From Cymodocea nodosa (taxonomy: Eukaryota > Streptophyta > Magnoliopsida > Alismatales > Cymodoceaceae): a DNA stretch of 64,000 bases. Location of the stretch: assembly GCA_036874045.1 (NCBI GenBank), contig JAZBRI010000008.1, forward strand, positions 11,361,001-11,425,000, in the 5' to 3' direction. Under the pieces are notes generated by a model. That model made no database searches. It was given only the letters and a program-made list of their open reading frames with translations, and had not been told where the DNA came from. This document shows positions 10,661 through 22,746 of this stretch, one piece after another. A program made the translations under genes and the position numbers. Positions within the stretch are counted from its first letter, which is position 1; each line of letters begins with the position of its first letter.

Positions 10661-10891
10661 TTAGTTAACATTAAAATAACGACTTATTATTATACTGATG
10701 AAAAATTTTTGGACGAGAAAGTTTATTTTCAGGAAATTTTTCAGAGATCTAGGACTAATGATTAAAGAAAATTTGAAATATAAATGTGGGTTAGAACGTG
10801 TGTGTTTCGATGAAGGAAAAAGAAAAGACGTGGAGAAGTGGAAAACTGGTAGTGGTTAAACGTGAAGGATATGCATGAAATGAAGATACAG

Positions 10892-10899
10892 TATAAAAG
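10892..10899 (+). promoter_or_regulatory. LTR TATA box (A1)
   Basis: TATAAAAG in the context GATACAGTATAAAAGGCATAG. The box is the same at 46049 (A3), 47953 (A4) and reversed at 40379-40386 (A2). It is probably the main promoter of the family. Confidence 0.75.
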
Positions 10900-11458
10900 G
10901 CATAGAATTCTTGTTGATCAATTTATCCTTGCATACAAAACGAAAAATCTTTTCAAGGATCAAACCATCCCTACACACCAAAAGAAAAATCTTTTTCAGG
11001 GATCAAAAACCCCTCTTCGGGAAAAATCTCTCAAGTGGAAGAAAGTTTAGTGAAACATAAAAAGGTAAGATTTTCGTCACTGAAGATTTGAAGTATCAGT
11101 AGAAAGCAAATTCGGTGAAGCATGAAAAGACAAGATATTCGTCACTGAAGAATTGCTGAAGAAGAAAAAGAAGAAGAAGAAAGATCTCAAACAGGGAGAA
11201 AAGTTTTAAATTCCGCAAATTAGTTTTCTCTATTTGTAGTTATGAAATTGTTTAGATGATACATGATATCGAGTTATAATTGCATCTACAATTTTTGAGG
11301 AGAATTGAATTGTATATTGTAATTGAAACCTTGAATAAAAATGATTTTATGAAAACAATGTCTCGACTTGTTTTTGAGAATTAAAGTTTCAATTATATTT
11401 CATAAAATATTAAAAATACACAATTCACCCCCCTCTTGTGTAGCCATACGATCCTACA

Positions 11459-13672
11459 GAAACATTGTATTCCCAACATTATTTTCCCCCAACTATTTTA
11501 GATGATATTAAATAGTATATAGATGAACTGAAAACTGCCATTAGCAAAATGGGCCTTCAAAGTGAAGGACAAAGAGTTTATCAACTCAAAATGGCAAAGG
11601 TTGAGAGCTTAAAACTCTATATTCCATTATTACAACCTAGGCATCATGGTGAAGGACCATCAAGACCCCAGGTGCCTTTAACAGGAGAAATTAAGACAAT
11701 TTTAGAACCTCCTAAACAACCTGAAACACTATAGGCATATAGTCAAAAAAAGGAAAAGACAATTGAATATTTTAGACTAACTACAGGTGTACAAGGAATA
11801 TTGCAGCAAAAGAAGAATCAGTGAAAAATGGAAAACTATGTTCCATTGTAGAGGTTGGACAGACATTTGTGTCAGGAATCCCAGTAGATGTGACCAATAT
11901 TAGATTACAAGCATATACTCTAAGGTATTGTGTCACATTAGTGCATAATGTATCTTTTAATACAATGGACAGTTTTTCACAAAATGCCGCAAGCACACAT
12001 TCTTTTCATATAGAAAGAGAGAATGTAGGAAATTTTGATGATACATATACAGATGATATCCAATTTGATGATATTTTTGACAACATAGACACTGAGTTTA
12101 TGAATTTTGAAGATATTTCATTTGAAGAGGAATGTATAGATATTCTTCCTCTTACTATATCTCGAACAGAGACTTTTGAGTTTTGGTACAGTTGCTTAAA
12201 CTACATTTTACATATATGGTAATGTCTATTACAGTATATAGTATACTTGCTGATAAATGTATATAATCAACAACATACACAGTTACAAATAGAATATGAT
12301 ACTACCAATGTCTCACATATACAAATTTCAGAAATACAGGATGATTCTATTATATAGACAGATATAGAACATTCTTTCATACAGAGACAGTTAAATGGAT
12401 CAAATATAGATATACATGTTGCTGTTATACAGATTGCTATAGAGACTATTGTTACTGAAATATTTCTAGAAGAACAAACAAAAGAAATTCAACAAATTAT
12501 TGATACAACAATAATAGATATTTAAAACATTTATACAAGTTTTGCTGGCAATTCCACCAGTTCAGAAAGATCTAAAAATATAAAAGTTGCTGATAATATT
12601 GAAACAAGTCCTAGATCAGAACATCATCACAAGAAAATACCTAATCCTGGACAGAGTTTAGATGAAAATACATTATTATGGTTCAGAAATAGTTCCTGTT
12701 ATGACAAATTTCAGACATAAAACTTTTATAGTTTTATATTCAAGACTAGTTAAGTTTGAAGGGATGGCACACATACGAGAACTATTTGAATTTCAAGGCT
12801 TGTTGACTCTACTTCTACAATAGCCAAGCCATCTTGCTATACCCAAAATTATCAGTTGTTTTTACTCAAACTTAACAGTGGAAGAAGGTATTCATGTTTC
12901 TAATATACAAGACAATGACATATTTTTAACTCCAGATTTACTTTATCAGGTACTTGGTTTGAAAAATGAAGGAGTTAAATTATCAGAAAGAAAACAGGTT
13001 TATCGATTGGGATGGGACATTACAAGTTTAGCCAAAGATCCAATTGCCAACAAACCATTGAGATTACTAAATGACTTAAATGGCCAAGCACTTTTTATTG
13101 CAAAAATATTGCATACTACATTGTTTCAGAGGTTTGGTTATGGGGCAGAAGTTAGTAGATGTTGTCTGTATGCTACATACGCATTAATAAACCATATACA
13201 GGTGAACTGGTATGATATTTTTGTTTTTCATATCTTACATTTGCAGAGTAAATTATTTTATGGTGATACGATTTTGAGAATTCTAGCAAGTCAAACAGAT
13301 ATTACACCTTGGCCATAGAAAAGATTAAAGTCAAGATCTTTCTCTACAAAGGAACTCCAAAAATACCAAGAAGCAGATACACCTGCCCTCAGACAACAAC
13401 AAGAACAAGATCGGCAATCACAGCAACAATCCACACAATTTACAGAAACACAGCAACATACAGATATACAACAAGGTATACATACAGATATACAACAAGG
13501 TATACATACAGAAATACATACAAGTATCGATACAGACATACATACTAAATTTTTACAGCAACCTTCACAAGTTTCTCAAAATGATTTAGATCAAGCATTA
13601 GTTGATCAGATAAATAGAGTTAGTACAGATATTGCAAAGAAAATTTCAGATACTCTGATTAATATTTTTTGA
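11459..13672 (+). pseudogene. B1 ORF3 (C-terminal two-thirds)
   Basis: Family B version of ORF3, continuing right of A1. It begins inside the segment HYFPPxxLDDIK, passes through an acidic middle, then the same globular domain as family A: RELFEFQGLLTLL, SCFYSNLTVEEG, LTPDLLYQVLGLKNEG, ALFIAKILHTTLFQRFGYG, LYATYALINHIQVNWYDIF, SKLFYGDTILRILAS (about 12740-13310). A Gln-rich tail with a tandem repeat follows, and the region ends at 13672. The match to family A in order and spacing of these blocks shows that ORF3 was inherited by both families. Fossil with several breaks; its start was displaced by the A1 insertion. Confidence 0.75.
13455..13545 (+). repeat. Tandem 24-bp coding repeat in ORF3 tail
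   Basis: Repeats of ACAGATATACAACAAGGTAT, read in the ORF3 frame as HTDIQQGI units that degrade into HTEIHTSIDTDIHT. B2 has a shorter version near 16190-16270 on the other strand. Confidence 0.75.
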
Positions 13673-14016
13673 AGACAAAGAGGCTTGTGATTATACAAAT
13701 TATGTATTACATGATTTATTTTTTGTAATTTGTAACCAAAACTATTATGTAAACTGTTTACTGATTTTAATGTTACGTGATTATTTTTCACAGTTTATGA
13801 TATTAAACAGTTTTTGCTTAATCCATAAATCCTATGTATGTTTGAAACTATCGTTTTGATTAATATAGACTTAGTAAGATATCCTTCCTTACATTTATAA
13901 AACTTAACTTCCTAAAGGGGGAGAAAATAGTTTGTTTACTTTTTTATAATGCCAAAAAGGGGGAGATATAAATTATGTGACTTATTAGGTTTTGACATCA
14001 TCAACAAGGGGGAGAT
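13673..14016 (+). other. B1 3' noncoding region with three polypurine tracts
   Basis: Three tracts precede the LTR: TAAAGGGGGAGAAAATAG (from 13913), CCAAAAAGGGGGAGATATA (from 13952) and CAACAAGGGGGAGATTG (14002-14018). The last abuts the LTR. All three recur reversed in B2 at 15726-15830. Confidence 0.85.
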
Positions 14017-15209
14017 TGTTAGGTATTTAATTTTGATGATATATGCTTTATTATCGTATTTAAATAAGTCTACATAATATTCTCTAAGTATAATAGTTAA
14101 CAGATTATCAGAAAGTTTCATTTTTATGTCGGATAAATTAAAGATTTCCGAAGAGTTAGATTTGCAATAGTTAAACTTTCGGACAATTAATGTTTTGGAT
14201 AGTTAAACTTTCGGATAGTTAACGTTTTGATTTTATCGAATACTTTATGTTAAAAACTCGTATAGTTAAGGTTATCTGCACGTATGCTTTTAATGTTTTA
14301 AGTTGTCACATGTTTTTCCATGTGCGTTCGGTAATGTAAAATCGAATAGTTAGATAACTGTTCGAGTTTTATAAAATGACTAACGAACAAATAAATTTCT
14401 TTGTTTAGTCACGTGTTTTGCAAGTGGAAAAACTCGAAGAGTTAAAAGATAAGTGTTTGAGTTTTTACAGGACTTAAAGGATAATTGTTTGACTAAGTCA
14501 AAGACTTAGAAGATATTCTACAAGACTCTAGGAAGATAAAATTTCGGTGAATCTACGAAGTGGAGATCGTGAAATTCAAAATGTTAGTGGAGAAAGTGGA
14601 AATTAAAATAGAAAGTAATTTGGATTAAAGAGAAAATTAGTACGTGGATTATGGATTATAGATTGTGGATCAAGTGGATGAATATGCTGAAGGTGAAAGA
14701 CAACAAAGTTCAACTACAAATAGAGAGTACGAGCTACATTACAACAGAGGATCCCAATCTCAAAAACCAAGTTTGAATATTCAATCCGGATCCCTAACTA
14801 AAAAGTTAAGTTTGAATATTCATATTCTGAAAAATTCTCCAACATCAAAAGAAGGTCGAAATTCCAAGAAATTTCAAAAAAGGAGCTGCAAACGTAAGAA
14901 GTCTGGAAATTCGACAACTAGAGAAGAAGAGATACAGAAGTTGAGCAAAGACAAAGAAAGATCAGGTTTTATACAATTAGAAATTAGTTTTCAATAAGTG
15001 CTTCATTATTATATTTGAATTATATATCAAACATTTCTGTATCAAAACCGTCAAGAAGGGAATTGAGTTGAAAAGATATTGTAAATTCTGTCTTGAAATA
15101 AAAGAATAGAATTTCATTTACGAGTGTTTTGTGCTCTTATTTTATCCGCTAGTATTTAATTGCTAAAGACACAATTCACCCCCCCTCTTGTGATACAAAC
15201 GATCCTACA
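14017..15209 (+). mobile_element. B1 3' LTR, complete (1193 bp)
   Basis: Starts TGTTAGGTATTTAATTTTG and ends GATCCTACA. It carries family B motifs of the type TCGGATAGTTAACG and TCGAATAGTTAG, the counterpart of the family A array. It is followed at once by TAGAATATC, which is internal LTR sequence of B2 (compare 25756), so B1 inserted there. Confidence 0.92.
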
Positions 15210-15725
15210 TAGAATATCTTCTAAGTCTTCAATTTAGTTGAACATTTATCCTTTAAGTCCTGTAAAACTTGAACACTTATCCTTTAACTCTTTGAGTTTT
15301 TGCACCTGCAAAACACGTGACTAAACAAAGAAACTTATCTGTTCGTTAGTCCTTTTATAAAACTCGAGCAGTTATCTATCCATGCATATAAAAACTCGAA
15401 TAGTTATCTAACTATTTGATTTTTCATTACCGAACACACATGGAAAACACGTGACAACTTAAAACATTAAAAACACACGTGCAGATAACTTAACTATACG
15501 AGTTTTTATCATAAAGTATTCGACAAAAACGAGACGTTAACTATTCGAAACATTAACTCTCCGAAAGTTTAACTATTGCAAATCTAACTCTTCAGAAATC
15601 TTTAATTTATCTGACATAAAAATGAAACTTTCCGATAATCTGTTAACTATTATACTTAGAGAATATTATGTAGACTTATTTAAAAATGTTAATAAAGCAT
15701 ATATCATCAAAATAAATACCTAACA
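15210..15725 (-). mobile_element. B2 3' LTR, part left of its interruption by B1
   Basis: Matches 25756-26273 of the B2 5' LTR and ends with AATACCTAACA, the reverse of TGTTAGGTATT. The remaining 680 bases or so should lie left of B1, outside the window. Confidence 0.88.
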
Positions 15726-16069
15726 ATCTCCCCCTTTTTGATGATGTCAAAACCTAATAAGTCACATAATTTATATCTCCCCCTTTTTGGCATTATAAAA
15801 AAGTAAACAAACTATTTTCTCCCCCTTTAGGAAGTTAAGCAAGTTAAATGTAAGAAAGGAAATCTTACTAAGTATATATTAATCAAAATGATAGTTTCAA
15901 ACATACATAAAATTTATGGATTAAGCATAAACTGTTTAAACATAAACTGTAAAAAATAATCACGTAACATTAAAATCAATAAACAGTTGACATAATAGTT
16001 TTGGTTACAAATTACAAAAACTAAATCATGTAATACATAATTTGTATAATCACAAGCCTCTTTGTCTTC
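15726..16069 (-). other. B2 3' noncoding region with polypurine tracts
   Basis: Reverse-complement tracts ATCTCCCCCTTTTTGATG (15726), ATATCTCCCCCTTTTTGG (15773) and TTTTCTCCCCCTTTAGG (15814), the same three as in B1. Otherwise AT-rich and noncoding. Confidence 0.83.
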
Positions 16070-18650
16070 GAAAAATATCAATCAGAGTATCTGAAATTTT
16101 TTTTGCAATTTTTGTACTAACTCTGTTTATCTAATCAAGTAATGCTTGATCTAAATCATTTTGAGAAACTTGTGATGGTTGTTGTAAAAATTCAGTATGC
16201 ATGTCTATATCTATACCTATATGTATTTCTGTATGTATACCTTGTTTTATATCTATATGTATATCTGTATGTTGCTGTGTTTCTCTAAATTGTGTGAATT
16301 GTTACTGTTGCTACTGTAACTGTGTTTGCCGATCCTGTTGTTGTTGTTTGAGGATAGGTGTATCTGCTTCCTGGTATTTTTAGAGTTCCTTTGCAGAGAA
16401 AGATCTTGACTTTAATCTTCTCTATGGCCTAGGTGTAGTATTTGTTTGACTTGCCACAATTCTCAAAATCGTATCACCATAAAATAATTTACTCTACAAA
16501 TGTAAGATATGAGAAACAAAAATATCATACCAGTTCACCTGTATACGGTTTATTAATGCATATGTAGCATAAAGACAACATCTGCCAACTTCTACCCCAT
16601 GACCAAACCTCTGAAACAATGTAGCATGCAATATTTTTGCAATAAAACGTGCTTGGCCATTTAAGTCATTTAGTAATGTCAATGGTTTGTTGGTAGTTGG
16701 ATCTTTGGCTAAACTTGTAATGTCCCATCCCAATCAATAAACTTGTTTTCTTTCTGATAATTTAACTCCATTTTTCAGACCAAGTACCTGATGAAGTAAA
16801 TCTGGAGTTAAATATATGTCATTGTCTTGTATATTAGAAACAGGAATACCTTCTTCCACTGTTAAGTTTGAGTAAAAACAACTGATAAGTTCAGGTATAG
16901 CAAGATGGCCTGGTTGTTGTGGAAGTAGAGTCAACAAGCCTTGAAATTCAAACAGTTCTCGTATGTGTGCCATCCCTTCAAACTTAACTAGTCTTGAATA
17001 TAAAACTGTAAAAGTTTTATATGTCTGAAATTTGTCATAATAGGAATTATTTCTGAACCATAATAGTGTATTTTCATCTAAACTCTGTTCAGGATTAGGT
17101 ATTTTCCTACCATGATGTTCTGAAATGGGACTTGTTTCATAATTATCAACAACATCTAAATTTGCAGATCTTTCAGAACTGGTGCAATTGCCATCAAAAC
17201 TATTATAAATGTCTGAAGTATCTAGTATTGTTGTATCAATAATTTGCTGAAATTCTTGTATGTGTTCTTCTGGAAACATTTCATTAGCAACAGTCTTTGT
17301 AATAATCTATATATCAGCAACATGTATATCTATATTTGATCTATACAACTGTCTCTTTATGAAAGAATGTTCTATTTTTGTTTGTGGAATAGAATCATCT
17401 TGTATTTCTTAAATTTGTATATGTGAGACATTGGTAGTATCATATTCTATTTGTAACTGTGTATGTTGTTGATTATATACATTTATCAACAAGTATACTA
17501 TATACTGTAACAGACATAATCATATATATAAAGTGTAGTATAAGCAACTGTACCAAAATTCAAAAGTCTCTATTCAAGATATAGTAAGAGGAAGAATATC
17601 TGTACATTCCTCTTTAGATGAAATATCTTCAAAATTCATAGACTTAGTGTCTATGTCATCAAAAATATCATCAAATTGGATATCATCTGTATATGTATCA
17701 TCAAAATTTCCTACATGCTCTCTTTCCGTAGGAAAAGAATGTGTGCTTGCAGCATTGTGTAAAAAACTATCCATTGTATGAAAAGATACATTATGCACTA
17801 ATGTGACACAATACCTTAGAGTATATGCTTGTAAGCCAATATTTGTCACATCTACTGGGATTCCTGACAAAAATGTCTATCCAGCTTCTGCAATGGAGCA
17901 TAGTTTTCCATTTTTCACTGATTATTCTTTTTGCTACAATATTCCTTGTACAACTGCAGTTAGTCCAAAATATTCAATTGTCTTTTTTTTTTTCTGACTA
18001 TATGTCTATAGTGTTTCAAGTTGTTCAAGAGGTTCTAAAATTGTCTTAATTTCTCCTGTTAAGGGCACCTAGGGTCTTGATGGTCCTTCACCATGATGCC
18101 TAAGTTGTAATAATGGAATATAGAGTTTTAAGCTCTCAACCTCTGCCATTTTGAGTTGATAAACTCTTTGTCCTTCACTTCGAAGGCCCATTTTCCTAAT
18201 GGCAGTTTTTTGTTCATCTATACACTATTTAATATCATCTAAAACAGCTGGGGGAAAATAATGTTGGGAATACAAGGATTGTAATTCCCTGTTTGCATTT
18301 TTGATCATTGGTCCCCACTTCTTTCCATAGTAGGTGATAGACTGTACCGATGTTTTTGGTACATGTCCAGAACTTACAACCGCAGGGTTAGGTTGTAAAT
18401 TTCTTTTCCATAAATGCAATGTGAAAAGTTCAGTCTATTTTAGTCTAAATTGTGTTTCAGCATAATTTCGAATAAATTTCCAATAGAAACTTTTCTCATC
18501 TTGAACAGCTTTTCTTATTTCGTGTAGTACTTCGTTTGAAAAAGTGTACCTAGAGTAGATGTTGTTGATTTCACTTTGTATTTTCTGAATTTCCAGCTCT
18601 CTTTTTTGCACTTTTGTCATTTTACCACGTCATCTTCCACGTCCTGACAT
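16070..18650 (-). pseudogene. B2 ORF3, full extent
   Basis: The only family B ORF3 whose N terminus is present. The start at 18650 reads MSGRGR, followed by a basic stretch, then MTKVQKRELEIQKIQSEIN (coiled), a segment LYSQHYFPPAVLDDIK that parallels YFFPxGILDEVR in family A, a Leu/Tyr-rich stretch, an acidic middle, and the globular domain (about 17070-16470; ELFEFQGLL, SCFYSNL, HQVLGLKNG, ARFIAKILHATLFQRFGHG, LYATYALINRIQVNWYDIF). The tail is Gln/Ile-repeat-rich. Both families therefore begin ORF3 with a short Gly/Arg- or Gly/Lys-rich basic peptide, compatible with nucleic-acid binding. Fossil with several breaks. No membrane segment seen. Confidence 0.75.
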
Positions 18651-20661
18651 TGTTGATTAATCTTCGCTTTGCACTATAGAACTTAGTAGAAGTAAAGATT
18701 GTGAAGCTAGGGTTTTACCAAGGTAGAAACATGAAAGGTTGTTAGTAAAACATTTATAACTCTTCAAGTTTATAAACGGATAAACAGATTAATCATTGAA
18801 ATCATAAATATAAGATCCATTACTGATAAATAACTTGAGTGCTTGCAATAACTGTACAAGTTTTACAACCAACAATTGTAGAATACTTAGCGTAACTGTT
18901 CATATAAAGAAAATAACTTCAGGCTAAGTGAAAAGTGAGAAAGCTCGAAGACTTATGATAATTGTTCGGGTTTCTCGAAGGAATAGGTGTGAAAAGTCAA
19001 AGAGTTAAGCATAACTGTTTGAGTTCCGACTGAGACATTATAAAGTAGTGAAATTCAACATGTGCACAATTTGAACTTAAGGTGTTCAGAAAGTTTTGGA
19101 GACTTATAAACCTAACTATCCGATGCTTAGGTGCATTTCGGAGAGTTACAAATAACCTTTCGAAAAATAACTTAAGTCAATCTTCCTAATCACGACACAT
19201 GTACTTAAGCAGTTTTATAATAAAGAGATGTTTTGGACAGTTACAAATCTAACTTTCCGATGTCCAGACGCATTTCAGAGAGTTACAGATAACTTACCGA
19301 AAATCCACTTAAGTCATGCATTATGGTTTCGACACGTGTACTTTAGGAAATAATAAAATAGTCTATTGAATGTTTTAAAACACAACTGTCCGATACTTGC
19401 AATATAACTTGCCAAAACAATAGAAAATTTGGATACTTACGAATTAAAAAACCTGCAAGTCGCCGACAGTTCAGAAATGTACTTAATTAAAGTGTATTTC
19501 CTGAAATTATGCAGATTCTTTCATGAAAACATATAATAGTTCATAAGAGATGAATTATTATACGAGAAATTGCTCCCCCTACATAAATGTAGTGTAAAGA
19601 ATCTATGGTGTACTTAATCTGAGTTGCCAAGCCCTAAGTAGATTTGACTTTAAAAGGTCAAATAGCTTACTTAAAGAGGATGCTAAGCCTTAAATAGATT
19701 TGAGTCTCTCCTTTTTTTTTAATTTTTTTTAATTTGAATTAAATACAAAAATAAGTAGTAGAGTTAACAATTTAGACTTTCTAGCTTTTATCTTAGTCAG
19801 TTTACAAAAGAAAATTCATAGAGATATACCTTCAAGAACTTAAAAGAATTCAATAATGAGTACACAAACTTAAGATAATAAATATCGTACATTATGTGTA
19901 AAGAGTAGATAATAATAAAAAAATAACAAAGATTATATGCACAGATTATGGCAGGATTGTTATAACACTTGGAAAATAAATTAAGCTTGATTTTGTTGCC
20001 CCATTTTTGTATTTATTTATTTTTTTTTAATTTTGTTTTTATAAATATACTTTATGCATTACCTCCCACAATATCATCTTTTTACGTGACTACAATCCCT
20101 TGCTTAGGGAAAAGATAACTAGTTACTCAATGACAAGTGAGAATAGGTAATTTTTTTTTTTTTAAATATAATCTGAATTACTTGCAAAATGAGTTTTTAG
20201 TCAGCACATTCCAAACTAGTTGGTTTAAGTGATTAAGGTTTAAGATCCCCAAATGGACTTAATTACTTAAGTAATTGCAGACAAAAAAAGAAATAAAACA
20301 ATAGATTTAAATTAGAGACAATCGCAAGACTTAATTTTTCTAACAGAATGTTAATAACTTTCCTTTAATAAAAAGTACATACTTTCTATGTATTTTCCTA
20401 TTAAAATCTCAGTAATAGCATATACATAAGTAACAAAAATATAGTTGGCACTCACATTGAATCAATTTAACTTTACTTAAGTAACCTTTTCTGAATTTTT
20501 CTTAAATAAATTGATTTCAGTAAAACTTAGAATTTCATAAATTCTTAACTACTAGAAAACCTTAATTCGAAAATAGATTTTTTTTTCTTTCTTTTTTATA
20601 ATAAAGAAATTAAATTCTAAAACTACCTTATAACAAACCAAAATACAATCAACAAGACAAT
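18651..20661 (-). other. B2 noncoding spacer between pol and ORF3
   Basis: About 2 kb, noncoding. The part next to ORF3 (18760-19460) holds repeated CG-centred motifs such as CGGAGAGTTAC and TTTCGGACAGTT, like those in the LTR of the family. A TATA-like TTATAAATG, read on the minus strand, lies near 18750-18760. The internal polypurine tract is at about 19570. The 57-bp copia/gypsy block is at 20058-20114. Confidence 0.7.
20058..20114 (-). repeat. 57-bp copia/gypsy shared block (B2 copy)
   Basis: Reverse complement of the block at 1012-1068, starting ATTACCTCC on the plus strand and ending in CTTAGGGAAAAG. Confidence 0.8.
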
Positions 20662-20712
20662 TTAAACATCAGATAACCTATAGATACCAAGTTCTAATCG
20701 TAATTTTGATTT
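20662..20712 (-). pseudogene. B2 RNase H C-terminal tail, copy 1
   Basis: Only the last residues of RNase H are present (LRLELGICRLSDV type, as in B1 at 400-442). It marks where pol would end and anchors the following spacer. Gag sequence lies next to it upstream. Confidence 0.7.
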
Positions 20713-20729
20713 GTGTACCTACAAAACAG

Positions 20730-22746
20730 TCAAAAAGAGATTTTATCTCTTGGAACCCATTTTTGAGTGGGTCCAAGAATTTTAGAGAGAATCATATCAA
20801 AATTCTCAATATTTTTAAACTTCAACTTATCTATTTTCTGAAAATTATTCTTACGTTTCTTTCTCTTAGTGTTATAATTATCAAAACATTTATCTTTATG
20901 TAAACCAGAGTTGAAATTTTCATTTCTGACATTATTTGATTTCCGATTCCAATATCCGATATTCTTTAAATATGAAGAAAATTGATCAAGAATATTAAAA
21001 TTCTCAAATGTCTTAGCTTGATTCTTCTGAAGATTTCTTTTGAAATTCTTGCATTGTGTGCTATCATTTATATGCTGCATTTTATCAATTCGCACATATT
21101 TATCTCTCTTTTAATCACAAACGGAATAGTTTTTCTTTTACTATTCTTAGTATTGGAAATAAAGACATTATTTTTAGTAGTACCATCATGCAATATATAA
21201 TTTTCAAAAGATGCATCGTGTAAATCAATACCATGCTTTTCTACATTTGATATTTTACTACTAAGTTCATTTGTTATAGTTTGCCTATTATTCCATTTAC
21301 TTAATATAGCCTTTTGATCGCAGACTTTAATCTTTAACACATCAATTTCTGAATTTAAATCAGTAATAGTCAGTTCCAGTTTTTCAATTTCATAGATCAT
21401 TTTCTTCTTATCAGCAATTAAATTTTCACAATCAGCATGCAATTTTCTTTCTATAGCAGTGAACTTTAAAATTTCCTGTGCATGCCTTTGATTTTCTTCT
21501 TTAAATTTATTCAACGTAGAGTTCAAAAAATCAATCTTATTTTCAGATTCATCTAGCATTTTCCTAGTGTCCTTTCTTTCTATTTTGACTTTCTTATATT
21601 TTCTGGCCAGTCTATAGTATTCAACAAGTAATCCATCAAAACTATCAAAATTAGCATTTTCATTAGAGGATACCTCACTAGATTTTGCCATAAAGCATAC
21701 ATTTGCCAGATTTTCTTCTGAATTTGATGTTGATGAGGATTCATTATTTGATGTTGAATCCTTTGTTTCTTCACTTTGTGAAGTTGAAGAGTCATTCCAT
21801 GTCACTTTAAGCGCCCTTCTCTTTCTGAATATCTTATTCCTGAAATTCCTCCTCAAATTCTTCTTGTCTTTGTTGAGAGGACAATCATTTTGAAAGTGAC
21901 CTAGCCTGTTACACTTGTAGCATATATTTTTATCTTTTATGAATGACTTCTTCTCCATATCTCTAGATGTCTTTGCTGACCTGAAGTTCCTGCATTTCTT
22001 TAACAGATTTCTAAATTTTCTAGTCAACAATAGTAAATCATCGTTAGAATCACTAGTGACTTCTGAGACTTTATCAGCCTCAAAAGCCAGATCCCTTCTA
22101 GGATTTTTCCCTTTTGGATCTAAATGTTGTACTTCATAGGCTGTCAAATTTCCTATGAGATCATCAAGAGTATATGTATTTAAGTCTTTGGACTCTTCAA
22201 TAGATGTTGCTTTTGAGCCCAAATTTTAGTTAAAGATCTAAGGATCTTTCTTACCAAGTCTTTTTCCTTAAATTTCTTGCCTAAAGATTTTAATGAATTT
22301 ACAATCTCAAGAAAATAGGAAAACATGTCAGAGATACATTCATTTTCGTGCATTTTAAAAAGCTCATATTTATGTACTAACATATTGATCTTAGATTCCT
22401 TGACCTGATTAGTACCTTCATTAGCAACTTCTAATGCATGCCATATCTCATATGCAGTTTGATATGCAAAAACATTATTAAATTGATCATGAGATAAAGC
22501 ACAAAACAAGATGTTTAAACCTTTAGCATTCAGTGTCATTTGCTCCTTTTCATCAAAAGTTCAAGTATCATATGGAGTCGTAAGGAACACTATAGGATTG
22601 CTAATTATATGCCATAGTTTGAAATCAATTAATTGAAAGAATACTTTCATCCTATATTTCTAGTAGCCATAATTGCTACCTTTGAACATAGGAGGACAAT
22701 TAGTGGTCTATCCTTCAGTCATAACTAAGATTTCAGAATTATCCAT
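20730..22746 (-). pseudogene. B2 gag region, inner copy
   Basis: Family B Gag read on the minus strand from 22746. The capsid part has KGLNILFCALSHDQFNNV, AYEIWHALEVANEG and MLVHKYELFKMHENE. Next come the linker EESKDLNTYTLDDLIGNLTA, a basic segment, the zinc knuckle CYKCNRLGHFQNDC (CX2CX4HX4C), an acidic Ser/Thr/Glu stretch, and a long coiled coil with RKYKKVKIERKDTRKMLDES and NSTLNKFKEENQRHAQEI. The C-terminal end is LGPTQKWVPRDKISF, parallel to HWVPRKSFS in family A. It duplicates the gag at 23595-24922. Fossil with a few breaks. Confidence 0.85.

Larger units (their letters stand above)
1571..11458 (+). mobile_element. A1: Sirevirus-like Ty1/copia element, family A, nested in B1
   Basis: Partial 5' LTR (1571-1985), PBS, gag, protease, RT C-terminus/RNase H, spacer, ORF3, polypurine tracts and a complete 3' LTR (9832-11458). 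Integrase and most of RT are not found, so it is an incomplete copy with roughly ten breaks. The shared 400 bases of its two LTRs differ at about 4% by eye. At the 1.3e-8 per site per year often used for plant LTRs that is roughly 1.5 million years. Its right edge abuts family B ORF3 sequence, showing insertion into B1. Confidence 0.88.
9832..11458 (+). mobile_element. A1 3' LTR, complete (about 1.63 kb)
   Basis: Starts TGTTGAGTATTTTTG right after the polypurine tract and ends ATCCTACA, with TG...CA termini. It contains a motif array with G-boxes (10100-10660), a 45-bp tandem duplication, and a TATA box TATAAAAG (10892-10899). The first half is U3-like. The region after the TATA box, which varies in repeat number between copies, is R/U5. 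Confidence 0.92.
1..15209 (+). mobile_element. B1: Sirevirus-like Ty1/copia element, family B, interrupted by A1
   Basis: Right part of a family B copia element. Its RNase H end (1-442) and pol-ORF3 spacer (443-1531) lie left of nested element A1. Its ORF3 (11459-13672), 3' noncoding region and complete 3' LTR (14017-15209) lie right of A1. The left end is outside the window. The order RNase H, spacer, ORF3, polypurine tracts, LTR matches B2 on the opposite strand, which is how the two halves were matched. It is broken, with several breaks. It is nested in the 3' LTR of B2 and is therefore younger than B2 and older than A1. Confidence 0.8.

Noticed and set aside
13309-13548. Tyr/Thr/Arg repeat frame (TYRYTTRYTY type) and its Cys/Ile-rich antisense
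   Set aside because: Other-frame readings of the tandem repeat in the ORF3 tail.
20706-21200. Short plus-strand frames with hydrophobic translations
   Set aside because: Antisense to the B2 gag region; no independent support.
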